DNA of 32,185 nt, taken from DATKKG01 sp964475215. GTDB lineage: Archaea > Thermoproteota > Nitrososphaeria > Conexivisphaerales > DTJL01. Below, one piece after another: positions 21,130 to 29,161 of the stretch (positions within the stretch are counted from its first letter, which is position 1; each line of letters begins with the position of its first letter). The stretch is from positions 1 to 32,185 of the forward strand of contig CAYYVT010000056.1 of the NCBI GenBank assembly GCA_964475215.1. Direction: 5' to 3'. Both the position numbers and the translations under genes were made by a program. The notes beneath the pieces are model-generated. The model made no database searches. It was not told the DNA's origin and worked only from the letters and a program-made list of their open reading frames with translations.

Positions 21130-23805
21130 CTACACGGAGGACTTCGTCTGGACTTTTTCTTGAATCGTCGCCTGGGCGGCCGCCAGCCTGGCAACTGGAA
21201 CCCTGAACGGCGAACAGCTGACGTAGTCCAGCCCCAGGGAGTAGGCTATGGCGATGGACTTAGGGTCCCCTCCATGCTCTCCGCAGATGCCCAAAGTCAG
21301 ATCGGGGTTCGCCTCCCTACCATCCTTCACAGCGATGCCCATGAGCCGCGCCACGCCGTCGGGGTCCAGAGACTCGAACGGATTGGCTGGGAGGATCTTC
21401 TCGCTGAGGTACAGAGGCATGAACTTCCCCTCCACATCGTCCCTGCTGAAGGCGAAGGTGGCCTGGGTGAGGTCGTTTGTTCCAAACGAGAAGAAGCCGG
21501 CGTACTTCGCTATCTTCCCGGCCGTCAGCGCCGCCCTAGGGGTCTCCACCATGGTGCCTGTGCGGTAGTTGATCTTGACCCCCTCCTTCTTCATGACCTC
21601 TGCTGCCGCCCCGTCGACGATCTCCTTGGCGATTCGCAGCTCCTCCGCCTCGGCGACCTGCGGTATCATTACTTCCGGCTCCACGTCGACCTTCACCTTG
21701 ACGAGCTCAGCCGCCGCTTCGAAGATGGCCTTGACCTGCATCTGGTAGATCTCAGGGAACGAAATGGCCACCCTAACCCCCCTGTGGCCCAGCATCGGGT
21801 TGTGCTCCTGGAGCTGGGTCACCCTCTTGAGCATCCTCTCCTTCGCGGGCAGCTCGGGCGAGCCAGGGTTCGACATCCTCATCTGCATGACTTCGGGGAG
21901 GAGCTCCTCATACTTCGGCAGGAACTCATGCAGGGGGAGGTCCATGAGCCTGATTGTGACCGGGAGGCCCTCCATAACCTTGAGTATCTCCTTGAAGTCC
22001 CCCTTCTGAAGGGGCTTCAGCTTGTCCAGGAACGCCTGCCTCTCCTCCTTGCTGTCGGCGAGTATCATGGACTGCACCAGCGGAAGCCTTTCCGGAGCGT
22101 TGAACATGCGTTCGGTCCTCGTCAACCCTATCCCCTCGGCCCCGTTCTTCCTCGCGGCGATCGCCATGGTGGGGGTGTCGGCGTTTGCCCTTACCTTCAG
22201 CTTCCGAATCGAGTCCGCCCACGAAAGCAGCTTATGGACCGACGGAGTCAGCTCCGGGTCGACCACGGGGACCGTCCCCATGAAGACCAGGCCGCTTCCG
22301 CCGTCCATGGTGATGACGTCGCCCTTCTTGACACGCTGCCCCCTCGACGTGAACGTCTCCTTCTCCAAGTCGATCTTGATTTCTTCGGCACCGGCGATGC
22401 AGGGCTTGCCCATGCCCCTCGAAACTACGGCGGCATGGCTCGTCTTCCCGCCCCTGCTGGTCAGCACGCCCTCTGAAGCCACCATCCCCGCTATGTCCTC
22501 GGGAGCGGTCTCGGGCCGGACGAGGATCACGGCCTCTCCCCTTTCCTTCGCCTTTACGGCCTCCTCGACCATGAACACCACCTTGCCCGAAGCGGCCCCC
22601 GGCGAGGCGGCCAGCCCCTGGCCTATCGGCTTCCCCTTGAAGTTGGGGTCTATCTGCTTGTGGAGGAGCTGCTCGAACTGGGCGGGGTCAATCCTCCCGA
22701 TGCCTTCCTCCTTAGAGATGAGCCCCTCTTCGACCATGTCGGTGGCCACCTGGACGGCTGCCTGCGCGGTCCTCTTGCCGGTCCTGGTCTGGAGCATGTA
22801 GAGCTTACCCCTCTCTATGGTGAACTCGATGTCCTGCATTTCCTTGAAGTAGTCCTCCAGCCTGCGTGCTATGTCCACGAGCTCGGAGAACGCCTGAGGA
22901 AGGCTGTCCTTCAGCGTGTCTATGGGCTGGGGCGTCCTGATCCCCGCCACCACATCCTCACCCTGGGCCTTCACCAGGTACTCGCCGTAAATCCTGTTCT
23001 CCCCGGTGGACGGATTGCGAGTGAACGCAACCCCCGTCGCCGACCTGTCGTCCATGTTACCATAGACCATGACGACTATGTTGACGGCCGTCCCCAGCTC
23101 CTCGGAGATCTTGTATATCTTCCTGTACTCCGCGGCCCTGGGGTTATACCACGAATCGAACACCGCCGCCACCGACATGAACAATTGCTCGACGGGCGCT
23201 TGGGGGACCTCCCTCCCCGACCTGACCTTTATCAATGCCTTGAACTGCTGGCAGACCTCCTTCCATGAGTCCGCCGGGACTTCTATGTCTGTTCCGACAC
23301 CTGCTTTAACCTTGGCCTCCTCGATCATCTTCTCGAACTCCTCTCCAGGGACCTTGAGGACTATCTTTCCGAAGAGCTGAAGGAAGCGCCTATACGTATC
23401 ATAGGCGAATCGCGGGTCGCCCGTTATCTTTGCCAGGTCTTCCGCGGTCTTGTCGCTCATGCCCAAGTTGAGGATCGTGTCCATCATGCCAGGCATCGAA
23501 AAGGGCGCCCCTGACCTCACGGAGACGAGCAGAGGGTCCTTCGGATCACCAAACCTCTTCCCAGTGAGTTTCTCGAGCTCCCTGACCTTCTCGTTCACCT
23601 TGGCCTCGAAGCCTTGAGGGAACTTCCTCCCAGCGCTGAAGTATTCCTTGCACATCCCGGTGGTGATTACGATGCCGGGTGGGACGGGCAGACCCAGCTT
23701 GGTCATCTCGACTAGTCCGAAGCCCTTTCCTCCCAGCTCGAACTTGGACATCCCCAGCGTCGAGGCTTCTCTGAACGAATAGACCTGCAGGGAATCCGCT
23801 TTCAA
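21130..23805 (-). CDS. ppdK: Pyruvate, phosphate dikinase
   Basis: Interconverts pyruvate, ATP and phosphate with phosphoenolpyruvate, AMP and diphosphate; in archaea it can serve glycolysis or gluconeogenesis. The 891 aa match the family length. Order: N-terminal ATP-grasp domain (FELGGKGFGLVEMTKLGLPVPPG; SVRSGAPFSMPGMMDTILNLG), central phosphohistidine domain with catalytic H457 in GGKTSHAAVVSRGMGKPC, and C-terminal PEP/pyruvate barrel (GIGLTRTERMF; LGICGEHGGDPKSI; FGTNDLTQATF). The start is TTG 23805, fixed by an in-frame TAG four codons upstream. A TATA-like box lies 40 bases upstream. A stand-alone Lrp/AsnC-type sensor gene lies just upstream on the same strand. Confidence 0.96.
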   Translation of the reverse strand: MKADSLQVYSFREASTLGMSKFELGGKGFGLVEMTKLGLPVPPGIVITTGMCKEYFSAGRKFPQGFEAKVNEKVRELEKLTGKRFGDPKDPLLVSVRSGAPFSMPGMMDTILNLGMSDKTAEDLAKITGDPRFAYDTYRRFLQLFGKIVLKVPGEEFEKMIEEAKVKAGVGTDIEVPADSWKEVCQQFKALIKVRSGREVPQAPVEQLFMSVAAVFDSWYNPRAAEYRKIYKISEELGTAVNIVVMVYGNMDDRSATGVAFTRNPSTGENRIYGEYLVKAQGEDVVAGIRTPQPIDTLKDSLPQAFSELVDIARRLEDYFKEMQDIEFTIERGKLYMLQTRTGKRTAQAAVQVATDMVEEGLISKEEGIGRIDPAQFEQLLHKQIDPNFKGKPIGQGLAASPGAASGKVVFMVEEAVKAKERGEAVILVRPETAPEDIAGMVASEGVLTSRGGKTSHAAVVSRGMGKPCIAGAEEIKIDLEKETFTSRGQRVKKGDVITMDGGSGLVFMGTVPVVDPELTPSVHKLLSWADSIRKLKVRANADTPTMAIAARKNGAEGIGLTRTERMFNAPERLPLVQSMILADSKEERQAFLDKLKPLQKGDFKEILKVMEGLPVTIRLMDLPLHEFLPKYEELLPEVMQMRMSNPGSPELPAKERMLKRVTQLQEHNPMLGHRGVRVAISFPEIYQMQVKAIFEAAAELVKVKVDVEPEVMIPQVAEAEELRIAKEIVDGAAAEVMKKEGVKINYRTGTMVETPRAALTAGKIAKYAGFFSFGTNDLTQATFAFSRDDVEGKFMPLYLSEKILPANPFESLDPDGVARLMGIAVKDGREANPDLTLGICGEHGGDPKSIAIAYSLGLDYVSCSPFRVPVARLAAAQATIQEKVQTKSSV

Positions 23806-23837
23806 GGTTACACCCTACGGGGGAGTTTACAGACTTG

Positions 23838-23850
23838 GCTTAAAGATTTC
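23838..23850 (-). promoter_or_regulatory. TATA-like box for ppdK
   Basis: On the minus strand GAAATCTTTAAGC is centred about 39 bases before TTG 23805, predicting a leader near 14 bases. Confidence 0.45.
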
Positions 23851-23897
23851 GGCGTCTGTTCCGTCGAGACCTTACCCTAAGGCCTGTCTCTGCTCTT

Positions 23898-24128
23898 CTA
23901 TTCGACCGCTAGCATGGTGAGGGTCGAGCGCACCTTGTTTAGGCGCCTTACCTTCCATGTTATGAGCTCCTTCAGCTTCTCCGCCGTGCTGGCCTCAATC
24001 TTGACCACGGTGTCATAGACCCCATAAACACGATAGGCCTCCCTGACCTCCGGGATGGTCTTGAGGGACTGCAAAACCTCGTCCTCGCCCCCCGGCTCAA
24101 CATTCAGTAGCACGAAAGCTATTGGCAT
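23898..24128 (-). CDS. Stand-alone Lrp/AsnC ligand-binding (RAM) domain protein
   Basis: A 76-aa protein with the beta-alpha-beta-beta-alpha-beta ferredoxin-like fold of the Lrp/AsnC effector domain: AFVLLNVEPGGEDEVLQSLKTIPEV, then AYRVYGVYDTVVKIEAS, then LKELITWKVRRLNKVRSTLTMLAVE. It has no DNA-binding helix-turn-helix, so it cannot be a regulator alone. Such single-domain versions are common in archaea and bind amino acids or modulate full-length Lrp proteins. The start is ATG 24128 with a TATA-like box at leaderless spacing. It is 92 bases before ppdK on the same strand; a regulatory link is possible but unproven. Confidence 0.85.
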   Translation of the reverse strand: MPIAFVLLNVEPGGEDEVLQSLKTIPEVREAYRVYGVYDTVVKIEASTAEKLKELITWKVRRLNKVRSTLTMLAVE

Positions 24129-24152
24129 AGCAAGCGTTAATCTGACACCACG

Positions 24153-24163
24153 GTGATATAAGA
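24153..24163 (-). promoter_or_regulatory. TATA-like box for the RAM-domain gene
   Basis: TCTTATATCAC on the minus strand is centred 30 bases before ATG 24128, consistent with leaderless transcription. Confidence 0.5.
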
Positions 24164-24209
24164 CTTGTGAGGTAATGGGTGGGTCGTCGCCTCCCTGACC
24201 CCTCGGGCA

Positions 24210-25232
24210 TCAAAGGATGAGCTGGGAGGAGATGGCAGCTGCCATCGGAACGGCGGAGATCGAACTAGTCGAAGCAGAAGGCCCCCTGCAGAGGACGTCC
24301 GCCACTGCATCCTTCGGGGCGTCGCTGTACCGAGCGACGATCGAAGCGGCCTTCTCAAGCTCTCCCTCACCATGCTCCCCTCGGAGGAGGCCGACGGGTC
24401 CTGGGGTCTTCGCAACCTCCAGTAGGATGTCGCTCCCCCGGGCAAGGCCCGTGATTTCGCCGTTTTCGAGCACATCTCTCCCGACGACCAGCTTTGCCGT
24501 TGCGTTCAGGCGAAAATGGCGACCCACCTTCAGGAGGTCGATGTCATTCTGGTCCGGATGATCTTGATGCTGGAACAGATCCTTGAGGCGACGAGCGAAG
24601 CCCTTCTCGGTCAAGAGACACCCGCCCGATGGGTTGGGATACTCCTTCCAGCCTATCGCCTTTGCCATCTGTATCTGAGCCCTCCGACTCCTTCCCTCTA
24701 TGGCTAACAACTTCGTGCGATCCACCCATCCCATCTTCTCAGGGATTGTGGGCTCGAGGAGCTGGGCCGAGAGCGGCCTCAGTATCAGCCCTTCGAGCCC
24801 TGACTCCTTTTCGATCACCCGCAACGCCTGGCGATTCTGGCTCATGGGCCTCTGGCCAACTACCTCTCCTGTGACGATGAAATCGGCACCCACCTCCTTC
24901 ATCATCTCACGTGCCCTGCTGTACATCATCACCCGGCAGTCGACGCATGGGTTCATCGCGCTCCCGTAACCGTGGCGCGGGGCCTTTACGATCTCTAGGT
25001 ACTCCTCCCCCAGGCTCACAGGCTTCCACTCGACCCCATACTTCAGGGTGGTGTCGCCGATCTTCCCGCCACAGGCGCCGCTCCCACAGTCGAAGTTGCA
25101 GAAGGGGGTCTTGAAGCTCACCGCGACCACCTCCACGCCCATCTCCTTCATCATGGACATGGCTAGGGTACTGTCGAGGCCGCCCGAAAGCAGCACCATC
25201 GCCTTGGGTTTCTGGCCATCGAGTCCGGGCAT
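24210..25232 (-). CDS. PP-loop ATPase, MnmA/ThiI-like tRNA thiolation family
   Basis: A 340-aa protein with the ATP pyrophosphatase P-loop SGGLDS at 16-21, marking enzymes that adenylate a base or acid before sulfur or nitrogen transfer. Cysteines sit in CNFDCGSGACGG, NPCVDC and GGCLLTE, as in tRNA thiouridine synthases. The core GADFIVTGEVVGQRPMSQ and ILRPLSAQLL is typical of a MnmA/ThiI-related archaeal-bacterial family. The part with KVGRHFRL and LVVGRD, about 230-265, looks like an NFACT-R-type RNA-binding extension, recalled as fused to this family. The last 25 residues are low-complexity. It starts at ATG 25232 with a TATA-like box. Which tRNA position it modifies is unknown. Confidence 0.8.
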   Translation of the reverse strand: MPGLDGQKPKAMVLLSGGLDSTLAMSMMKEMGVEVVAVSFKTPFCNFDCGSGACGGKIGDTTLKYGVEWKPVSLGEEYLEIVKAPRHGYGSAMNPCVDCRVMMYSRAREMMKEVGADFIVTGEVVGQRPMSQNRQALRVIEKESGLEGLILRPLSAQLLEPTIPEKMGWVDRTKLLAIEGRSRRAQIQMAKAIGWKEYPNPSGGCLLTEKGFARRLKDLFQHQDHPDQNDIDLLKVGRHFRLNATAKLVVGRDVLENGEITGLARGSDILLEVAKTPGPVGLLRGEHGEGELEKAASIVARYSDAPKDAVADVLCRGPSASTSSISAVPMAAAISSQLIL

Positions 25233-25257
25233 GCGACGCCAATCACTCCGGTGGAGC

Positions 25258-25267
25258 CGATTTAAGC
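25258..25267 (-). promoter_or_regulatory. TATA-like box for the PP-loop gene
   Basis: CTTAAATCGG on the minus strand is centred 30 bases before ATG 25232. With the plus-strand box at 25293 it forms a compact divergent promoter. Confidence 0.5.
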
Positions 25268-25292
25268 GTTCGGCGATTGTCCGGAGGGTTAC

Positions 25293-25302
25293 GCTTTTAA
25301 GC
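25293..25302 (+). promoter_or_regulatory. TATA-like box for the GT2 gene
   Basis: GCTTTTAAGC is centred 35 bases before ATG 25333, predicting a leader of about 9 bases. Confidence 0.5.
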
Positions 25303-25332
25303 CCGCCAGTTGTCCGGTAGCCCTACATAGGT

Positions 25333-26469
25333 ATGCTCTCCGGCGACGTCGAAGGTTCCGCTGGGCCTAAGGTCTCCGTCATCGTACCTGTTCTGAGATG
25401 GTCAAGGACGTTGGAGGATACCCTGCGGAAGCTGACGGCTGACCGCTACCCCAAGAGGGAGATCATGGTGGCCATCGACGAGCCATCGCCCTCTTCGATG
25501 GATCTGGTCCGGAGCTATGGCCGTGACGTTGAATTCAAGCTAAGCGACCGGCGCAGGGGGAAAGTGAAGGCCATCGATGACTGCGTCAGTTCGTCGACGG
25601 GGGACGTCCTCGTCTTCCTCGACGCCGACATAATGATCAAGACGGAAGAAATCATCACGAAGGTGGCTGCCGAAATTAGCGGGTACGACATGCTTGAGAT
25701 GAAGAAGAGCGTCGTCCTAGAGGGCCTCCTTTCCAACGTCATCTACTACGAGTACGTCGGGTTCAATGCCGCCAACTGGATCATGGCGAGGAGGATGAAG
25801 AAGACCCTGGGCGTCAACGGCGCTGGCTTCGCCATAACGAGGGAGGCCTACGAAAGGATTGGCGGATTCAGGACCGTGGTCTCAGAGGACCTGGACCTGG
25901 GCCTGCGAGCCTACCTCAAGGACCTCAACTTCAAGTATGCAGAGGACATCAGGGTCGACACCTTCTCCCCCTCCACCATTAGGGCCTGGTGGGCCCAGCG
26001 CAAGAGATGGTCCTACGGAACGGCCCTGTGGTTCCATGACAACTACAGGCCCCTCTTCTCGGCTCTCAAGAAGCACCCAGGGATCTTCGGCACGGCGCTC
26101 ATGATGATCTTCCCCACGGTCCTCAGCGCCATCTTCAGCCTGACATTCAAGAACGTGGCCACCTGGGACATCTTCGCACTTCTCGTCCTTTCGCTTTCAT
26201 CGAGGTCCTTCCCCATCCTCCTCCCAGCATTCATCCCCTACAGCGCCCTCCCCAACCTGTTCAACGTCGGGCTGGCCCTGCTGGTGGGCCTCGTGGGGTA
26301 TTCGGCCGTGTATTTCGCCTTTGCCAGACGGCTCGGCTACAGATTCAGGCCCCTTTACTTCATCATCTACTACGTCATCTATTCTCCCGTGTGGCTGGCA
26401 GCCATGGTCTGGGGGCTCCTCACCGTCTTCGTCCGAAAGGAGACGGTCGACATAGACTGGAAGGTCTAG
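25333..26469 (+). CDS. Membrane GT2-family glycosyltransferase
   Basis: A processive-type family 2 glycosyltransferase of 378 aa. The cytoplasmic GT-A domain has VSVIVPV, a nucleotide-sugar aspartate in AIDEP, the metal-binding FLDAD (95-99), the catalytic-base region SEDLDLGLR (184-192) and QRKRW (222-226), as in cellulose/hyaluronan synthase-like enzymes. About four membrane helices follow (roughly 246-270, 276-300, 305-328 and 340-365), so the product is probably a lipid-linked or surface glycan. Convergent with aspartase, with only 5 bases between their stops. No other glycan genes adjoin it, though a deacetylase-like gene lies 7 kb away. Confidence 0.88.
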   Translation: MLSGDVEGSAGPKVSVIVPVLRWSRTLEDTLRKLTADRYPKREIMVAIDEPSPSSMDLVRSYGRDVEFKLSDRRRGKVKAIDDCVSSSTGDVLVFLDADIMIKTEEIITKVAAEISGYDMLEMKKSVVLEGLLSNVIYYEYVGFNAANWIMARRMKKTLGVNGAGFAITREAYERIGGFRTVVSEDLDLGLRAYLKDLNFKYAEDIRVDTFSPSTIRAWWAQRKRWSYGTALWFHDNYRPLFSALKKHPGIFGTALMMIFPTVLSAIFSLTFKNVATWDIFALLVLSLSSRSFPILLPAFIPYSALPNLFNVGLALLVGLVGYSAVYFAFARRLGYRFRPLYFIIYYVIYSPVWLAAMVWGLLTVFVRKETVDIDWKV

Positions 26470-26474
26470 CTGCC

Positions 26475-27878
26475 CTACTCCTTCACGATGCCCCTCTGCG
26501 TGATCCTGTAGGGGTCGAGGACCTTGGCGATTTCTTCGTCGGTCATCAGCTTCTTCTCCTTGATGACCTGCCGGACTGAAACTCCCCGCTTCATGGCCTC
26601 CTTGACTATCTCGGCCGTCCTGTCGAACCCCAGGTAGGGGTTCAGCGCCAGGGCTATCCCCGAGCTCGCCTCGACGAGACGTCTCTCCTTCTCCACATCG
26701 ACGGCCATCCCAACGAGCAGCTTCTCCCTCAGCATCTTGAGGCCAGCCCTCATTATCTCTAGAGACATGGTGAGCTCGTAGGCGATCAACGGCATCATCA
26801 CGTTGAGCTCCATCTGACCAGCGTGCGCCGCCTCCTCGACCGACCTCTCGGCTCCCATCACGTGGAAGCAGATCATGTTCATGCATTCGGCGATCACGGG
26901 GTTCACCTTCCCCGGCATTATGGAGGAGCCGGGCTGAACCGCGGGCAGCGTGATCTCTCCCAGGCCGGTGACAGGGCCCGAGTTCATGAGGCGAAGGTCG
27001 TTGCAGATCTTAGAGACATCGACGGCCAGGGCCTTGAGAGATGACGCAGCCCATAGCAGGTCGGTCATCGAATGAGTGACGTCGATGAAGGAGGCGGGGG
27101 TCCTGAACCGAAATCCGGTCTTCGATGAAAGGAAGAGCAGCGCTTCTTCGACGTACTTCGGCTCTGCGTTGACCCCTGTCCCGACCGCCGAGCCGCCCAA
27201 GTTGAGCTCGGTCAGCATCTCTCCCGCCTCTCGCAACCTCTCGCCGTCCTTCGAAAGGGTCCGCCTCCATCCTTCAAACACCTGGCCGTAGCGAACGGGA
27301 GCGGCATCCATAAGATGGGTGCGTCCCGGCTTCACGTCTGAATCGAACCTTTTGGCCAGGTCTCGTAGCGAAGCCAAGAGGGCGTCCAGCTCAGAGGTAA
27401 GTTCCCTCATCAAGAGGAGGGTCGTGACCCTGATGACCGTCGGGATGAAGTCGTTTGTGGACTGCCCCATGTTTACGTCATCGTTTGGGTGTACTATCGT
27501 GTACTGGCCCTTCTCGCCCCCCAGAAGCTCGATGGCCCGGTTTGCGATGACCTCGTTGGCGTTCATGTTATGAGACGTGCCGGCGCCGGCCTGGAAGACG
27601 TCCAGCACGAACTGGTCGAGAAGCTTCCCCGAGTAGACCTCCTCTGCGGCCCTGCAGATCGCGTCGCCCTTCTTCTTGTCAAGGGTTCCCGCCTTCATGT
27701 TCCCCACGGCCGCGGCCCACTTCACCAATGCGGAGGTGCGTATGAACAGCGGGTGAGCCCTCAGCCCGCTGATCCTGAAGTTGTCAACGGCCCGAGCGGT
27801 CTGCACGCCGTAGTAGGCGTCAGAGGGCACGTTCACAGGGCCCAGATAGTCCTTCTCGACCCTGAACTGGACTCCCAA
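26475..27878 (-). CDS. aspA: Aspartate ammonia-lyase (fumarase II/aspartase superfamily)
   Basis: Converts aspartate to fumarate and ammonia. The superfamily signature GSSIMPGKVNPV is present near residue 316. Features favour aspartase over class II fumarase: PSDAYYGVQTARA near the N-terminus, NDDVNMGQSTND rather than the fumarase NDHVNxxQSSND, SKICNDLRLMNSGP, and VNPVIAECMN. The frame is open to 28031, but the first 50 residues of that version are unlike the family. TTG 27878 gives 467 aa, the usual length, and has a TATA-like box about 40 bases upstream. A class I fumarase is encoded at the end of the window, which also argues this is not the main fumarase. Confidence 0.85.
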   Translation of the reverse strand: MGVQFRVEKDYLGPVNVPSDAYYGVQTARAVDNFRISGLRAHPLFIRTSALVKWAAAVGNMKAGTLDKKKGDAICRAAEEVYSGKLLDQFVLDVFQAGAGTSHNMNANEVIANRAIELLGGEKGQYTIVHPNDDVNMGQSTNDFIPTVIRVTTLLLMRELTSELDALLASLRDLAKRFDSDVKPGRTHLMDAAPVRYGQVFEGWRRTLSKDGERLREAGEMLTELNLGGSAVGTGVNAEPKYVEEALLFLSSKTGFRFRTPASFIDVTHSMTDLLWAASSLKALAVDVSKICNDLRLMNSGPVTGLGEITLPAVQPGSSIMPGKVNPVIAECMNMICFHVMGAERSVEEAAHAGQMELNVMMPLIAYELTMSLEIMRAGLKMLREKLLVGMAVDVEKERRLVEASSGIALALNPYLGFDRTAEIVKEAMKRGVSVRQVIKEKKLMTDEEIAKVLDPYRITQRGIVKE

Positions 27879-27913
27879 CTCAATCTCACTCTCACGACTT
27901 GGCCGTTCTGCTT

Positions 27914-27924
27914 CTCTTAAACTA
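27914..27924 (-). promoter_or_regulatory. TATA-like box for aspA
   Basis: TAGTTTAAGAG on the minus strand predicts transcription near 27893, supporting TTG 27878 as the start rather than the far-upstream ATG. Confidence 0.45.
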
Positions 27925-28015
27925 ACCGCCTGAAGCGCCCTATTCGTCCACCCAACGGGCCACCATCGCCTCGCCCGCAACCTGCAAGGCCCCTTCGAAG
28001 CGCGTCTCGACGCTA

Positions 28016-28025
28016 GGTTTAAATC
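28016..28025 (+). promoter_or_regulatory. TATA-like box for htpX
   Basis: GGTTTAAATC is centred 29 bases before GTG 28050, consistent with a leaderless mRNA. Confidence 0.55.
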
Positions 28026-28049
28026 TGGCACGTCCTCGCTCGGCTAGGG

Positions 28050-29039
28050 GTGGCTAGGTTGGACTATAGCCTGTTGAGACTTAGGTTGACGATGCTCGGA
28101 ACGGTCACGCTCGTCATAGGGGCAACGACTCTCTTCCTGGCTATCGTGCTGGCGTATCTTCAGATCTTCGACATCGTGACGATGCTGGTCCTCGTGGTCG
28201 CATTTAGCCTGATTCAGTGGCTCATCGCGCCCTACCTCGTGAACATGATGTACAGGGTCAAGGAGGTCCCCCAGGGCCAGCTTACAAGCGTTCATAGCAT
28301 CCTCGAAAGCGTCGCCCAGAAGGCTGGCCTGAAGGTCCCCAAGCTCATGCTTTCTCCTCTGCCAGCCCCCAACGCCTTCGCCTACGGATCTCCACTTACG
28401 GGAAGCAGGGTCTGCGTAACTCAGGGGCTCCTCAACCTCCTTGAGCCTGGCGAGGTCGAAGCCGTCCTTGGCCATGAATTGGGCCATCTGCGCCACAGGG
28501 ACGTCCAAATAATGATGTTTGTGTCCGTCCTCCCCGCCATCTTCTACTACATCGGCTGGTCAATGATGTGGAGCAACCTCACCGGCAATTCTCGGACCAA
28601 CAACGGGGGCTCCGCGGCCGCCATCGGCGCCTTGGCCCTAGCGGCCTACTTCATCCTGAACATCCTCGTCCTCGGCCTCAGCCGGGAGAGGGAGCTCTTC
28701 GCGGACAGGCACGGAGCGGAGGTGGTCGACGACGGCGCCGACAAGCTCTCGTCAGCTCTGGCCAAGCTCGACATTTACGGCAGGCGGGGGGCGTCGTCGC
28801 GCGCTTCGCGCTCCCCCCAGACCATGGGCTTCAAGAGCCTCCTGATAGTGGACCCCGACACCGCTGGGAGAGGGCAGACCCAGTTCGCCCACAACGAGCA
28901 GGAGCTCATCGAACAGGTGGCCAACAGGAAGATATCGGGAACCGAGAAGGTATTCGAGCTCTTCTCCACCCACCCGAACATCGTGAAGAGGATCCGAATC
29001 CTGCAGGCGATGAAACCAAGGATTCGGGCCACGCCTTAG
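28050..29039 (+). CDS. htpX: HtpX-like membrane zinc metalloprotease (M48)
   Basis: A 329-aa membrane protease that helps clear damaged membrane proteins. Two N-terminal helices lie at about 14-36 and 41-63. The zinc site is HELGH at 142-146, with the third ligand likely E215 in the REREL-FADR block. Two more helices (about 152-172 and 190-210) lie between them, giving the HtpX layout. The segment LMLSPLPAPNAFAYGSP before the zinc motif is also typical. The start is GTG 28050. It is next to the thermosome gene, convergent, a pairing consistent with protein quality control though not proof of a functional link. Confidence 0.92.
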   Translation: MARLDYSLLRLRLTMLGTVTLVIGATTLFLAIVLAYLQIFDIVTMLVLVVAFSLIQWLIAPYLVNMMYRVKEVPQGQLTSVHSILESVAQKAGLKVPKLMLSPLPAPNAFAYGSPLTGSRVCVTQGLLNLLEPGEVEAVLGHELGHLRHRDVQIMMFVSVLPAIFYYIGWSMMWSNLTGNSRTNNGGSAAAIGALALAAYFILNILVLGLSRERELFADRHGAEVVDDGADKLSSALAKLDIYGRRGASSRASRSPQTMGFKSLLIVDPDTAGRGQTQFAHNEQELIEQVANRKISGTEKVFELFSTHPNIVKRIRILQAMKPRIRATP

Positions 29040-29040
29040 G

Positions 29041-29070
29041 CGATACACATCCTTTAATCTTCATGTATCG
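29041..29070. terminator. Inverted repeat between convergent htpX and thermosome genes
   Basis: CGATACA at 29041 and TGTATCG ending at 29070 are perfect complements over 7 bp, with a 16-base AT-rich interior containing CTTTAATCTTC. It begins right after the htpX stop and could mark the transcript end. Confidence 0.35.
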
Positions 29071-29161
29071 ATCGTGAGATCTAGCCATGATGGCGCTCGG
29101 TCAGAAGTCAAGAGATGACGTAGCTTGCGCTATGGCGAAGGAGAAACAAAAGTCGCGTCCT

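Noticed and set aside
21109..22476. Long plus-strand open frame of 455 codons opposite ppdK
   Set aside because: It is the antisense shadow of a well-conserved PPDK C-terminal barrel; its translation is rich in H, R, L and P with no domain, as expected from GC-rich codon periodicity.
26475..27878. Annotation of the aspartase gene as class II fumarase
   Set aside because: DAYYGV, NDDVN and VNPVIAE patterns follow aspartase, and a class I fumarase is encoded in the same window. Not fully excluded.
27879..28031. A 51-residue N-terminal extension of the aspartase to ATG 28031
   Set aside because: The segment is Arg/Ser-rich and unlike the family, runs into the htpX promoter, and would put the TATA-like box at 27914-27924 inside the coding region.
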